Positions 47,590-57,712 of a stretch of DNA of 64,000 bases are shown in pieces. The notes below the pieces were generated by a model. That model searched no databases, was not told the origin of the DNA, and worked only from the letters and a program-made list of their open reading frames with translations. A program made the position numbers and the translations under genes. Position 1 is the first letter of the stretch. Each line of letters starts with the position of its first letter. This DNA is from Candidatus Villigracilis saccharophilus (GTDB lineage: Bacteria > Chloroflexota > Anaerolineae > Anaerolineales > Villigracilaceae), in the NCBI GenBank assembly GCA_016709305.1, contig JADJNA010000032.1:13184-77183 (forward strand), in the 5' to 3' direction.

Positions 47590-49334
47590 TTAGTCCAGGA
47601 CGCCGTTCGGTACGGTAATATGATGACAGCTATGGATCAGATCGCGCAGGACATCCATGATTTCCTTTTGGCTTTCGTCATACTGATCTGCATTCAGCAT
47701 ATTGCTGCTCCCAACCAGAATTAATTTTGTGCGCGGGCGGGTCACGGCGACATTCAGGCGTTGAGGTTGAAAAAGGAATTCCGCCATTTGAGAAGCAAAC
47801 TTGGCACTGGAGGTTGCAAAGGATACGATGATGACTTCCCGTTCCTGTCCCTGCATGCGTTCCACTGTATCCACTACGAGGCGATTGGAGATCTCACTAT
47901 CCATCAGATTTCTGCGGATCAAACTGCGGATCAGGCGGCTCTGCGCACGATAGGAGACCACGACGCCGATATCCTGCGGGGATACATCCCGCATCAAAAG
48001 GCACAGGATCAATTCCAGAACCACATCGGCTTCCACCCGGCTTCGAACTGTGGTGTTCTTCTGGCACAGGTCAAGGAAGACCGCGGGTGAGGCAGGATCA
48101 AGGACCGCATCCCAGCGGGTGACTTCAGGTGACAAATTCAATCGCCGTGCGGCGGAATGTTCGCTTGACTTGAGTTCGTTTTGATAAAAGGTCCGGCTCG
48201 GCCAGTCAGTCAATACATCATTTAATCGATAGGTCACAGCGAGCATGGTTTCATTTCCACGCCCTGAGAGATAATTAAAGATGGAGGTCCGGGCTACCTC
48301 CGAAGTGGAGAATGCCGTCACCGGTTGAAGCTGCTTTTCATCCCCGATAAAAACATATTTGCTGCCCGCCAGCATCCCCATGATCGCCAGCGGCAGGGTG
48401 ATCTGGGATGCCTCATCAAACAGGACAACATCGAACTCCACCCCGGAAAGGCGCTGGGTTTGGCGGGCGAAAGGGGTTGCGCCGATCACATACCCGCCGC
48501 TGTTATCACCAAAACGGGAATTGGAAAAATTGATATAGTTCGGCACATCCAGATCGCCCGTATGTCTTTCCTCTCCGATCTTACAAACGGGAATCGTGCT
48601 GTCCACTTTCGCGATCTTATTCAGTGCGTTGTGGATCGCGCGATGGGTCAGGGCGGTCACAAATACGCGCTGCCCATCCTGGACTAATAGGCGGGCAAGA
48701 TGGGCAAGCATAAGAGTCTTGCCGGTACCGGGCGGTCCCTGGATCAGGTGCAGCAGATCTGTGGCGTATGACATGGCCACAGACTCAATCTGACTATCGT
48801 TGAGCCCCGCATTCTGTAATTCTTTTTGGCGCGTTCGTAGCGGGTGTAATCTATTTTTGGCGTAAGCTTGCCCTGGAGTAATGGCAGAATGGTATCCCGT
48901 CCAAGGTTGGTGTCTGCGACCGTATTCAATGCGTCAAGATAAAACTGGCTGGAGTCGAACCAATCCTGATCCATGACCCAGCCTTCCGTTTGAGATAAAA
49001 GGAAAGTTTCATTGCCCTTCATCAAACTGACTTCAAGATCGGTTTCCCCGTCGTATTGCAGATCGAAATGAAGCGCGTTTGGATCCCAGGGATTATTTTG
49101 ATGCAGAATGACCAGATCGCCTTCACGGAAACGCGAATCATTGGTCGCGCACGAAAGACGGGCTATGCCATTTTTCATTTGCTCAACACGCAACCCTTCA
49201 ACTGCCCAGCCTTTGGCAACTCGGTCCCGAATGGAGTGAGACCATTGTCTCTCTAATTCGCGGTGTTGGGTGTCGGCTTCATCCCGGACGAATTCGCGTA
49301 GCTTATTCAGGAAATCAAGTGATGATACTTTCAT
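47590..49334 (-). pseudogene. UPF1/Dna2-like SF1B helicase, AAA_11/AAA_12 type (one frameshift)
   Basis: The amino-terminal part (48744-49334) begins MKVSSLDFLNKLREFVRDEA and has a beta-rich regulatory region. After one frame change near 48800 the helicase core continues (47590-48780) with Walker A QGPPGTGKTLMLAH, VLFDEASQITLPLAIMG (Walker B), FIGDEKQLQPV, and the carboxy-terminal VDTVERMQGQEREVIIVSFA and RLNVAVTRPRTKLILVG motifs. The full length is about 580 residues. Such helicases act on DNA or RNA 5' to 3'. It is the first of three consecutive helicase genes on this strand. Confidence 0.85.
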
Positions 49335-49597
49335 GCTGTGGGGAGCTCCCTTTGGAGCAAATTTTAATGCCTTATAGTGGAGTATAGCAGTTTTTATGCA
49401 CCATTTTCTTCCAAGCCAAAGTGGTAATGAAAAGTGGAAAGGGTTCCTGCGAGAATTAAAAGAATCCCCATCGAAACCGGGCAGAGGCAGTTTACGCTGA
49501 AAATTGTTTTGGTGTCGTTACGCAGGCTCGCCCCAGTAGGAATGGTTCATGGAATGGGTGGGCTGTTGTTTTGTATGCACCTTAATTCAATCCTTTC

Positions 49598-51274
49598 TTA
49601 AGGAATACCCCAAAGACTGATCGTGCCGTTGGTTGAAACAGCGACTAGAGATTTCCCGTCTTCGGAGAAATACAGCAATTGGAAACCTCCCTGGTTGGGG
49701 TATTTGCTGGTGACATGGCCGAAGGCCTTGCCTGTTTGAGAATCATAGAATCGAATTTGATTATTGCCCACGGCGGCGGCGATCAATGAACCGTCAGGAG
49801 AGAAGGCGGCATGGTAGTTTGATATTTGGTAGTTCGGTGCCGTCTGGAACGGAATATACCGAGGTAAGGTGCAACTCAGGGCGGAGTGAATACGAGAAAG
49901 CCAGCTTTGTGTTGTCGGGGGATATTGCCACAGGATAAAAACCTGGTTGATATTTTGAATATTCCGAACGGGGAATCTTAATGTTCATCACCCTTTTTTG
50001 CGTTTCGACCTCCCATAGATTGGAAGCTCCATCCAACCCAGACCAGGAAAAAATGTATCTTCCATCAGGTGAAACGGTCAGGCTGTGTGTGCCGTCAAAA
50101 CCGTTTTGAAGCCCAGCGACATCCCAGGCACGGATACTTTTGCCCTGCACGCCATCTTCCACGTTCCAACTTTTGATGGAAGTACCCGTCTGACTGCCTG
50201 TAAACAACAAGTTCTGTACAGCAGAGTAGGCGGACACCATACCTCCAAAGACCCCATTTGCTTTCTCTGGGAAATCATCCTGACAAATTGGTTTGTCGAC
50301 AAATCCCATACGTAGGCGCGGTCATAATTGACAGTGACTAGCGACTGGTTATCGCCTGTGAAAAACACAGAATCGATTTCCAGGTAACCGCCTTCATATT
50401 TGTATTCCGTATCAAGTAGGGTACCTTCTTTTCCATTGATCAATCCGCTTTGTTTTCCATCCAGTAAACTACGAATGATTACAATGTTTTTATTGATGTA
50501 TGCTATGCGGTTATCTTTTACAGTCAATCCTACGGTGGCGTCGCTGCCACTGTGATACTGATCATAGAAGAAGTTACCAGATAGAAAAGTATCTGAAAGA
50601 GAATCGACCACTGTGGCGCTTGCGGTGTCCCTAATAAAAGATAGTTCCATTGGTTTCCGAAACCAATTTTGTCCCGTCAGGCGAGAAGGATAGGAAATGC
50701 ACAGGACCACGGGCATCTAATCTAACCTCATTCGCGAAACCAGCTCCATTCTTGACAATGATGAATCCGTCCATTGTTCCTGCTGCCACGCTTTTCCGGT
50801 CTTTCGTAACGCTAACTGGACTCTCCCGTGACCCACTAATACTGCAAATGACATCATAAGTCGTTGCATCGTAAAGTGCCAGTCCGCCCATAAAATTGTC
50901 AATGGCGATCATGTTGCTTTCGGGTAAATATTTGACCTGGGGCTGATAAATACTTTCAATGTCAAATGGGGCAGGCGACTGTCCTCGCCGAAAACATGCA
51001 CCCTGAACTGATGTTTCAGGCGTCCCTGGTTATCGGTGGTCGATCCCAGGTCTTCGACATTAAAGGTGAATGCCGAACTGCCCACTGGGGCACTGGATAA
51101 CTCTTCTATAAGCTGGAAGGTTGTAGAGTCATAAACATAACGGTTGATAGTGGTGTCACAAAAATTTGTCTGCCATCCTCCTGACCAATTAATCGCTTTT
51201 ATCACCCCCTTGCCCCAAATTGCCAACTCGGTCAATTCGGGGATGTTGTCTTTGGATATGATGGCCGTACTCAT
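49598..51274 (-). pseudogene. WD40/beta-propeller protein (at least four frameshifts)
   Basis: Frames at 50909-51274, 50631-50912, 50078-50716, 49794-50309 and 49598-49786 chain into one protein of about 555 residues. Repeated blades are visible: VHFLSFSPDGTKLVSE, NYDRAYVWDLSTNQFVRM, HSLTVSPDGRYIFSWSG and LLYFSEDGKSLVAVSTNGTI, ending SLWGIP. It starts MSTAIISKDNIPELTELAIW, 24 bases after the lipoprotein gene at 51298-51773. Breaks lie near 50960, 50640, 50255 and 49840. The role is probably a protein-interaction scaffold, unknown in detail. Confidence 0.75.
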
Positions 51275-51297
51275 CTGTGCTGTATCCCCATCGCGGG

Positions 51298-51773
51298 CTA
51301 CTTTTGATAGAGTCCTTTGGATTTTACGCTTTGGCCTGGGTCACTGTATCCCCACGAGAGCGTATTGTCTGGAAGCAATTCCATATACTCAAAACCGCCA
51401 GAGCCGCACCATTCTGCGCCTCCTGTTCTTTGTTCGACAAAAACAAAAGTAGTTTTGTCAGTACCGTTTAGGATAAGATTTCCAGAACAGGGCAATGAGG
51501 GCACTGAGTATGTGCCGCAAATACTGTTTGTTTCACAATTTTTGTTGATGGTTACAAAGAGTTGTGCCGAGAAATCATCGCTAATTCCCTGAAAACTTCC
51601 CATCCATTTGCCTGCGATGGAATCTGCTGAAATCGCGGTAAACGGCGTGGGTGGTCTCGGTGTGGAAATCGCAGTTGATGTAGTTGTTTCTGTCGGTGGG
51701 GATGTATTTATTGGCGCGCACGAAGACACAATAAAAACAAGAGCAAAATTATGGTGATTGATTTTGTTGTCAT
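51298..51773 (-). pseudogene. Small secreted lipoprotein (frameshift in signal peptide)
   Basis: The amino-terminus MTTKSITIILLLFLL (from 51773, with AAGGGAA upstream) continues after one missing base as SSCAPINTSPPTETTTSTAI, giving a lipobox and a Thr/Pro linker. A domain of about 100 residues follows (IAGKWMGSFQGISDDFSAQL ... NSICGTYSVPSLPCSGNLIL ... EWCGSGGFEYMEL) with cysteines that may form disulphides. No family recognised. It is probably co-transcribed with the WD40 gene. Confidence 0.6.
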
Positions 51774-51998
51774 ATTTCCCTTACTTGGCGAGGAACAACC
51801 CAGGAGAAATCCACTTCCCAAACTTAAAGGGAGTCTAGCATGAAACAAACACAACATACAAGATAACATCACCATCGAGGCCAATCGAAAAAGATCGACC
51901 AATGGGTACGGAAGAATTCAGGCTCCGATTGAGGAATTGGGTATTGGCAATAAGATGAAACAGAGCTAAGAATTTTGTTTATGCCGTAAAATTGAAGT

Positions 51999-53339
51999 AT
52001 GAACATCAGACTCAGCCACTACGGGCAAATGGTCGCACGCCATCTGGTGAATGTCAATCAACTTCATCTTGGCAATTCGCCAGAGACTGATCTGTTGCTT
52101 GACCTCTACACAGGATTGAGCGCTCCCCACGACGATTCTTCGCTTCAGCATGCCATGCGTGACGAGGGTCTGATCGAACTTTCTAATGACTCTGTTAGCC
52201 GGGACGATATTCGACTGCGCTATCGTCGCAACCCCTTTGAACATATCCAAAAGGTGATCTTCGAATTCACAACCTACTGCAACTTCAACTGCGAGCATTG
52301 TTATAACGCGCAGGTTCCCCGCCAGACTGAATCCGATCCACGCTTGCTCATGGATGCTGCGAATAGTTTATTGCGTATGGGCATTCGCCGATTTGATTTT
52401 GTGGGCGGTGAGGTTTCGCGGTACGGAGATGGCTGGCTGGATGTAGTTGAGCATATTCGCTCGCACGGCGATGATATTGTGATTTCGCTATGCACCAATG
52501 GCTGGTGGCTCGAGCAGGAAAATTTCAAGGCGGCCGGTCAGACCTTTGTGAGCACGCAGGCCTATCTGGAGGAATTGAAGCGGCGCGGCGTCAGTCATAT
52601 TGTCTTCAGCCTGGATGGCCAAGGCGAGCTGCATGATGCATCACGTCATCATGCAGGTCTTTATCAAAAAGTTCTACGCGGATTGGACCAAGTCAAGAAA
52701 AGCGGACTGGCACCGCGAGTCTCCTTGCTGATCCGACCGGAGTGGAGCGACGCAGAATTCGAAGCGTTCCGGGCCGAGCCTGCTTCCGTTATTTATGATT
52801 TTGATCCGCTCACTCCGCCGCGAGACCGCGCCCTGCGGCTTTCACTCGACTCGACCAATGCCCTCAGCAATTTCATCGATGTGGGCAATGGCGCCGGGGA
52901 TGACACAATCCAATTCCCGATCCTGGAGGAGCGTAGTCACGCTCTGTCCTGCCGTAACTTCTACCGCCTGAGTCCAACGCTGACCATCAAAGCCAATGGC
53001 GAGCTGGCATCCTGCCGCTTATCGCAGGCTGGCGAAGGCTATGGAAATTTAAATCAACAGACTTTGGTGGAGGTGCTCAATCATTTTGATGAAGCCTTCA
53101 TCTATCAACTGCACGCCAATCATCAACTGGAGAAATACCTGCCTCTTGTGGATCGTTCGCTCTTTGGCTCAGCCTTCACACACTTGTGCAGCCTGCGCGC
53201 CATCGTTACCATGCTGGCGCGTCGGATGCACGAAGAATTCATCTCGTTTGAGGATGTTTCTGCCATCGAAAGAATTAACCGCGAAGTTGCCATCTTGACC
53301 GGGCATCTTTCAAAACGTGACCTCAGCACGGAAATTTAA
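51999..53339 (+). CDS. Radical SAM protein of unknown pathway
   Basis: A 446-residue radical S-adenosylmethionine enzyme with the [4Fe-4S] motif TTYCNFNCEHC (cysteines 94, 98, 101), the GGEVSRYGDGW region and TNGWW. A later cysteine pair in SHALSCRNFYRLSP and GELASCRLS could bind an auxiliary cluster (SPASM-like). The first about 70 residues (MNIRLSHYGQMVARHLVNVN ... LQHAMRDEGLIEL) are unlike the barrel and could be a small winged-helix recognition domain. It is followed after 8 bases by a methyltransferase-like gene. Natural-product or peptide modification is a reasonable inference, but no precursor peptide was recognised. Confidence 0.85.
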   Translation: MNIRLSHYGQMVARHLVNVNQLHLGNSPETDLLLDLYTGLSAPHDDSSLQHAMRDEGLIELSNDSVSRDDIRLRYRRNPFEHIQKVIFEFTTYCNFNCEHCYNAQVPRQTESDPRLLMDAANSLLRMGIRRFDFVGGEVSRYGDGWLDVVEHIRSHGDDIVISLCTNGWWLEQENFKAAGQTFVSTQAYLEELKRRGVSHIVFSLDGQGELHDASRHHAGLYQKVLRGLDQVKKSGLAPRVSLLIRPEWSDAEFEAFRAEPASVIYDFDPLTPPRDRALRLSLDSTNALSNFIDVGNGAGDDTIQFPILEERSHALSCRNFYRLSPTLTIKANGELASCRLSQAGEGYGNLNQQTLVEVLNHFDEAFIYQLHANHQLEKYLPLVDRSLFGSAFTHLCSLRAIVTMLARRMHEEFISFEDVSAIERINREVAILTGHLSKRDLSTEI

Positions 53340-53347
53340 TTTCATCC

Positions 53348-54013
53348 ATGAAATCTTCCCCTGTTCGACTCCCCGATTTGACCCGCCGTTCTTTTGCCCG
53401 CACGAATGCACAAACCATTGCGCAGCGAGTTGTGCTCCTGCGTGAATTTGCTCCCAAGGCCAAGGCGATCTCTGAGATTTGTTGCGGTGATTATTCGCGG
53501 CAGCATCAGGCTTATGCAGTCGAACTTGGAGTGCAAGTTGTTCGCGGATTGGATCTTGAGCCAGCTATTGTTGCCACCAATCGCGAAAAGGGAATTGAAT
53601 GTCATCTGGGGAATGCGCTTGACGTTAATGCTATGCGACGGTTCATCTGTGATGATGTGATCTTCTTTGGTCCGCCGCTTTCAGAGGATTGCGACGGTCA
53701 TCGTCTGGTGGACTTTGATCAAGTTGTACCTGGCTATGCTGACTTTTCAAAACTACTGCTTGGAGAATTAAGCTATGATGGATTGCTCATCTGCATCTGT
53801 CCAAACTCAACCAACCTCGGGGATATCACAAAGTTATATCGTGAAATCCGGGCAATTCGCTCAGATATCAATTTGAGACTCGTTCACAAAAGTTATTCCA
53901 CCCTGACGGGCAATGCTGAAATTACAGAGCCGCGTTTGAAATATGTCGAGTTGTGGTTTTCCAGCAAGCTGGATGATTTGTGGGAAGTGAGAGAAGATGG
54001 GATGGAAGAATAA
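53348..54013 (+). CDS. SAM-methyltransferase-like protein paired with the radical SAM enzyme
   Basis: A 221-residue Rossmann-type protein. ISEICCGDYSRQ stands at motif I, VRGLDLEP at the acidic second strand, CHLGNALDVNAM at motif II, and VIFFGPPLSED in place of the (N/D)PPY motif of amino- or nucleic-acid methyltransferases. It is divergent, so activity is unproven. The ATG at 53348 lies 8 bases after the radical SAM stop, indicating co-transcription and a shared pathway. Confidence 0.65.
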   Translation: MKSSPVRLPDLTRRSFARTNAQTIAQRVVLLREFAPKAKAISEICCGDYSRQHQAYAVELGVQVVRGLDLEPAIVATNREKGIECHLGNALDVNAMRRFICDDVIFFGPPLSEDCDGHRLVDFDQVVPGYADFSKLLLGELSYDGLLICICPNSTNLGDITKLYREIRAIRSDINLRLVHKSYSTLTGNAEITEPRLKYVELWFSSKLDDLWEVREDGMEE

Positions 54014-54598
54014 ATTCATTCCTTCAAACTAGTATTTGGATTATTATGCGCTATTTTTATTTGAAAATGTTGCGATTGTGAAATGTTGAAAGGATTGATC
54101 AGGCGCACGCCTTCTTTCACGGGCTGATAGCCATCTGGTTTTGTTATCGATTTCCCGGCGGGGAGGATATGGCATCAATAGGGCAGTCAGCGGGGAGACG
54201 TACTTTTATTTCTGAAAACTTCGTGTATGCTTGGGTGCATAGATGGAGACATGCAAGGTAAACAACCTCACGCCTAAAGGCGGAGGCTTTATCCCTAACC
54301 CGTTAGGGTTGAGATCAATGGCAGGTTTACAACTGCCCCGCCAGTCACAAAGGACTGGCTCGAAGTTACAAAAGTTTTACACTTTTGACGCTGAGGATTT
54401 TATGCAAAGAACGATTATTCTCTGCAACCTTCTATTCTCAATTGGTAAGGTACTGAAAGCTGTTGTCTCCAAAAAAAAATGGAGTGCCTTACCGAAATTA
54501 TAACAGAGGCTTTAATTGAAAATTGAAACCAATTCAAAAGAAGGAGGCGGCATTTCCTCCCCATTGCTAAAGCAAGGGGTTTCCATGCCGCGACTCTG
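54014..54598. other. Noncoding stretch with dispersed repeat and hairpins
   Basis: No gene. It holds repeat copy B (54250-54510). From 54543 to 54594 there is a hairpin region pairing GGCGGCATTTCCTCCCC with a following GGGGTTTCCATGCCGC, a layout typical of IS200/IS605 element ends. Two further hairpins (CCTAACCCGTTAGGG and CCAGTC-ACAAAGGACTGG) lie inside the repeat. Confidence 0.5.
54250..54510. repeat. Dispersed repeat copy B (fuller copy)
   Basis: The counterpart of 33310-33520 and longer by several single bases and by two small hairpins. It starts AACCTCACGCCTAAAGGCGG and ends TGGAGTGCCTTACCGAAATT. The following hairpin at 54543-54594 suggests the remains of an IS200/IS605-like element or a structured RNA derived from one. 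Confidence 0.6.
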
Positions 54599-55697
54599 AT
54601 GAAAATTTGGCCTATTTTAATTGTTGCGTTAGCCGTCACACTCCTGACAGCCTGCCAGACCGTGGAAGCGCAGCCCGTTTTCACAACCGCGTATGGACTG
54701 GCAACACCCATGCCAGGTTCCACAGTCAAACCCCAAATTATGGGGACACTCCCCGGCCGCATCCGTTCATTTAATGTCAGCTCCAATATGAAAACCATCG
54801 CTTTTGCCACTTCGCAGGGCGTGGTTTTGTATGATCTCAATTCAGACAAATATCTGCAAACATTGAGTAAAGAGGAGAGTTTTATCTGGTGGATTGGTCG
54901 CCTGATGGAAAAAACTGGCGGCGGGCAGCCTGGTTTCGGGAAATTCAGAATTTGGAAAAGCCCATCTCACCGTTTGGGATACTGCTACCTGGGAAATCGG
55001 GTTTGAACAAACAGGGGACGATGACACCCTGGATGCCGTGTACGGAGATATTGCCTGGTCGCCGGACAGCCTTTCCCTGGCAACCAACCTGAATTGGATG
55101 GGCGTGCGGGTCTATGACATTGAAACGGCACAGATCATTTCCCGCCAGGATACGCTTTCCCCTCATAGCATCGCCTGGTCTCCGGACGGGACGCGGCTCG
55201 TCGCAACCGGGGATCTGGCAAGTGGTATTCGGCGCTGGAAGGTCAGCACGGATGAAGCGGTGCGCCTGTTCGATCAACGGACAGGCAGTTCCATGCAGAT
55301 CGCCTGGTCGCCCGACGGAGAGCGGATCGCGTCAGGACAGGCGGAAGGAACGGTCTGTTTTTGGACTGTGGCAACCAACAAGTGTGATGGATTTATCCGG
55401 AGAGCGCATCAAAATGCCGTCTTCAGCCTGTCGTGGTCTCCCGATGGAGGTCAACTGGCAACGGGCGGTGGCATAATTCGGATATGGGATACGAACACGG
55501 GCAAGCTTGTGAAATCATTTGGATTGAACAATGCTTCGATTTACACTCATATGGAATGGCTTGGAGACTCCGACGCTTTGGTCTCGACAGAAGTGGGATA
55601 TGAGGAAGCCGCATTAAATATTGTCCGCTTTTGGGATGTTGATACAGGCAAAATATTGTTCGAGTTGCATGGGGCAAACGGTTCCTGGGGAGAGTAG
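54599..55697 (+). pseudogene. WD40-repeat lipoprotein (frameshifts near 54890-54960)
   Basis: The reconstructed protein is about 365 residues with lipobox LLTAC (cysteine at residue 19), a short linker and six or seven WD40 blades: GDIAWSPDSLSLATNLNWMG, SIAWSPDGTRLVATGDLASG, QIAWSPDGERIASGQAEGTV, SLSWSPDGGQLATGGGIIRI. The pieces are 54599-55006 and 55038-55697, with the connecting VDWSPDGK and TVWDTATWEIGFEQTG segments in other frames. The start lies directly behind the IS200/IS605-like hairpin, so its native promoter may have been displaced. Confidence 0.75.
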
Positions 55698-55730
55698 TTT
55701 TTTTTCCTGTCATAATTTGGGAGAAATAAA

Positions 55731-56390
55731 ATGAGTCAAAATACTTTCTGGATGGCGGGCGAAAATGCGGCCTTGCGCGGTGTTGGCAATAAGGTCTTTT
55801 GGGCATACCCAACGATCGTTGTTCAAGACACAGCGGAATTAATTGTTCTATATATGCCGGCCGGTGTAGTCGGCAAGGACACCGACCACAAGCCCACACC
55901 AGGAGAATTACTGACGCCGGAAAAAATAAAAATTGTCGATTGCCAGTGGGAAAGAACCGATGTATTGTTCTTGATCGTGCCTGGCGATTCGTTCAGCACA
56001 TATCTGATGTGGGAAACTGGCACTCGAAATTTGAACTGCTGGTATATCAATTTGCAGGAGCCCATTCGACGCACAGGAATTGGTTTTGACACGATGGATC
56101 ATATGCTGGATGTCGTGATCAAGCCTGATATGGCCGAATGGAAGTGGAAGGACGATGGTGAATTTATTGAAGCCCAAAAGGTGGGTGTCTATTCCAGGGA
56201 AAAGGCGTGTGAAATTCAGGCTGAAGGGGTAAGGGCGCTCAGGCTGGTAACCACGGAACGGCGTTCTTTATATGAAGAATGGAGGCGCTGGCAGGCAGAT
56301 CCTGCATGGGGGCTTCCTGAATTATCGCGTCATTGGGATGAGGTAAACTTGGACGAGATAGGCTTTGGCCCTAAAGCCTATAAGTCCTGA
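55731..56390 (+). CDS. DUF402 family protein
   Basis: A 219-residue DUF402 (FomD/YgaC-like) protein with the characteristic WYINLQEPIRRTGIGFDTMD and VIKPDMAEWKWKDDGEF segments holding the conserved acidic metal-binding residues. Relatives hydrolyse nucleoside di- or triphosphates or phosphonate-CMP esters. The function in this organism is not deducible. GGGAGAAATAAA precedes the ATG at 55731. Confidence 0.85.
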   Translation: MSQNTFWMAGENAALRGVGNKVFWAYPTIVVQDTAELIVLYMPAGVVGKDTDHKPTPGELLTPEKIKIVDCQWERTDVLFLIVPGDSFSTYLMWETGTRNLNCWYINLQEPIRRTGIGFDTMDHMLDVVIKPDMAEWKWKDDGEFIEAQKVGVYSREKACEIQAEGVRALRLVTTERRSLYEEWRRWQADPAWGLPELSRHWDEVNLDEIGFGPKAYKS

Positions 56391-56539
56391 AGTGGATGGG
56401 TGGATGATTAATATTCCGAGCTATCGTGCATGGGGAATATCCCAGACTTTCGCTGTTTTTTGATGAAGCTCGTGATGCCCTTTTAATGTTTACGGGGTGT
56501 AGGTAAATAGCTACAATTCTATTCTGGAGTGTGCTGCAG

Positions 56540-57370
56540 ATGTATGCAAAACTGACCTGCGTGTATGATGCCGGCAAAACTGATAAAAGCCCGATTGTAT
56601 TCGTGCACGGGTTTCCCGATTCGCCAAAGATGTTCACAGCGTATTTCTCCGAAGCGGAACGAGATCAACCCTGGCTGCGGGGACGCAGCCTTTATACGTA
56701 TGCGTTCCCGAACCGGCACGATAACCCGAACTTCCCAGGGCTGGCAGCCTTGGTGGGCGGTGTCATGAGTCGTGAGTTTGATGAGACGATGGACGACCTG
56801 TCTCGGAAAAGCCCGACCGGCAGGCTGATCTTCGTTGCGCATGATTGGGGCGCCACCCATACCTGGCGTTGGGCGCGCGGACGGAAGAATCCACCGATCG
56901 AAAAGATGGTGGCGTTGTCTGTCGGGTCCTCGTTTCGTTATGATGTCTTCGAGCACGGCTTGAATGCGTTTACATGGTTGTATGGTATTTGGTTTGGATC
57001 CGCTTGGTACATTCCATTTTTAAAGAAGCCGGTCGCCAGATCGATCGAAAGTGCGGCAGGGTATCGTTCGGAGACCGCCTTGGACTTATGGAAGGATGCC
57101 TATCACTATTGGGACCGCCCCAGCCTGCTTCTGACGATCCTGCCGCAGGCTTTATTTTTTCTGTTCTACAAACCTGAATATCTGGACTTCCCTTTCCCCG
57201 TGCTCTACCTGCGAACGAAACAGGACCGCATCGCTTCGACAGCGGCGTTTGAACGAAAAATTAAATCCCGCCCCGATTGCCGCCTGGTGATCTATGAACA
57301 ATTTAATCACTGGTTTCCTGAACAGCATAGCGATGTGATTCTGGCGGAGGTCCGTGCGTTTTTTGGATGA
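56540..57370 (+). CDS. Alpha/beta hydrolase, epoxide-hydrolase/haloalkane-dehalogenase-like
   Basis: A 276-residue alpha/beta-hydrolase with oxyanion motif VFVHGFPDSP and the nucleophile elbow AHDWGA. An aspartate stands in the place of the usual serine, as in epoxide hydrolases and haloalkane dehalogenases. The acid is likely D in KQDRIAS and the base H in EQFNHWFPEQ. The frame can also start at the GTG at 56531; CTGGAG lies at 56524-56529 and suits the ATG at 56540 better. It stands alone. The substrate is unknown. Confidence 0.85.
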   Translation: MYAKLTCVYDAGKTDKSPIVFVHGFPDSPKMFTAYFSEAERDQPWLRGRSLYTYAFPNRHDNPNFPGLAALVGGVMSREFDETMDDLSRKSPTGRLIFVAHDWGATHTWRWARGRKNPPIEKMVALSVGSSFRYDVFEHGLNAFTWLYGIWFGSAWYIPFLKKPVARSIESAAGYRSETALDLWKDAYHYWDRPSLLLTILPQALFFLFYKPEYLDFPFPVLYLRTKQDRIASTAAFERKIKSRPDCRLVIYEQFNHWFPEQHSDVILAEVRAFFG

Positions 57371-57712
57371 TGATATTTCGTAAGCCTGTACTCACTTTTG
57401 GATTAAAAGTTCAATAGGCATGAAGTTTCTAATTTCAATTTGCTTGTTCGTGGCAAAAGCCTGATCGGGCGGAGAGAGCGAAAATTGATCGGTGTTCTGC
57501 GTGAACTTGATCGCATGACGAATTCAGGAAGTGGCTGAGCAGGAGTTTCCAGACTCTCGATGAACCGCGACCGCTTAAACCGTTGAGCGGTTTCCCCACC
57601 ACACGGTTTCCTTGACCAGAACCCCCATCAACCAGGCTGTAATATCTTGCCCACCGGTATGGTATCTCTGTGGAATCCCCATAAGATGCACGGGCTAATT
57701 AAAGAGATGGAT
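57371..57712. other. Intergenic region with one copy of a dispersed motif
   Basis: No gene supported. The minus strand at 57664-57695 carries GTGCATCTTATGGGGATTCC, a short motif that recurs at 59249, 60529 and 61519 near toxin-antitoxin-like genes. The inverted pair CCGCTTAAACCG-TTGAGCGG lies near 57570. Confidence 0.45.
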
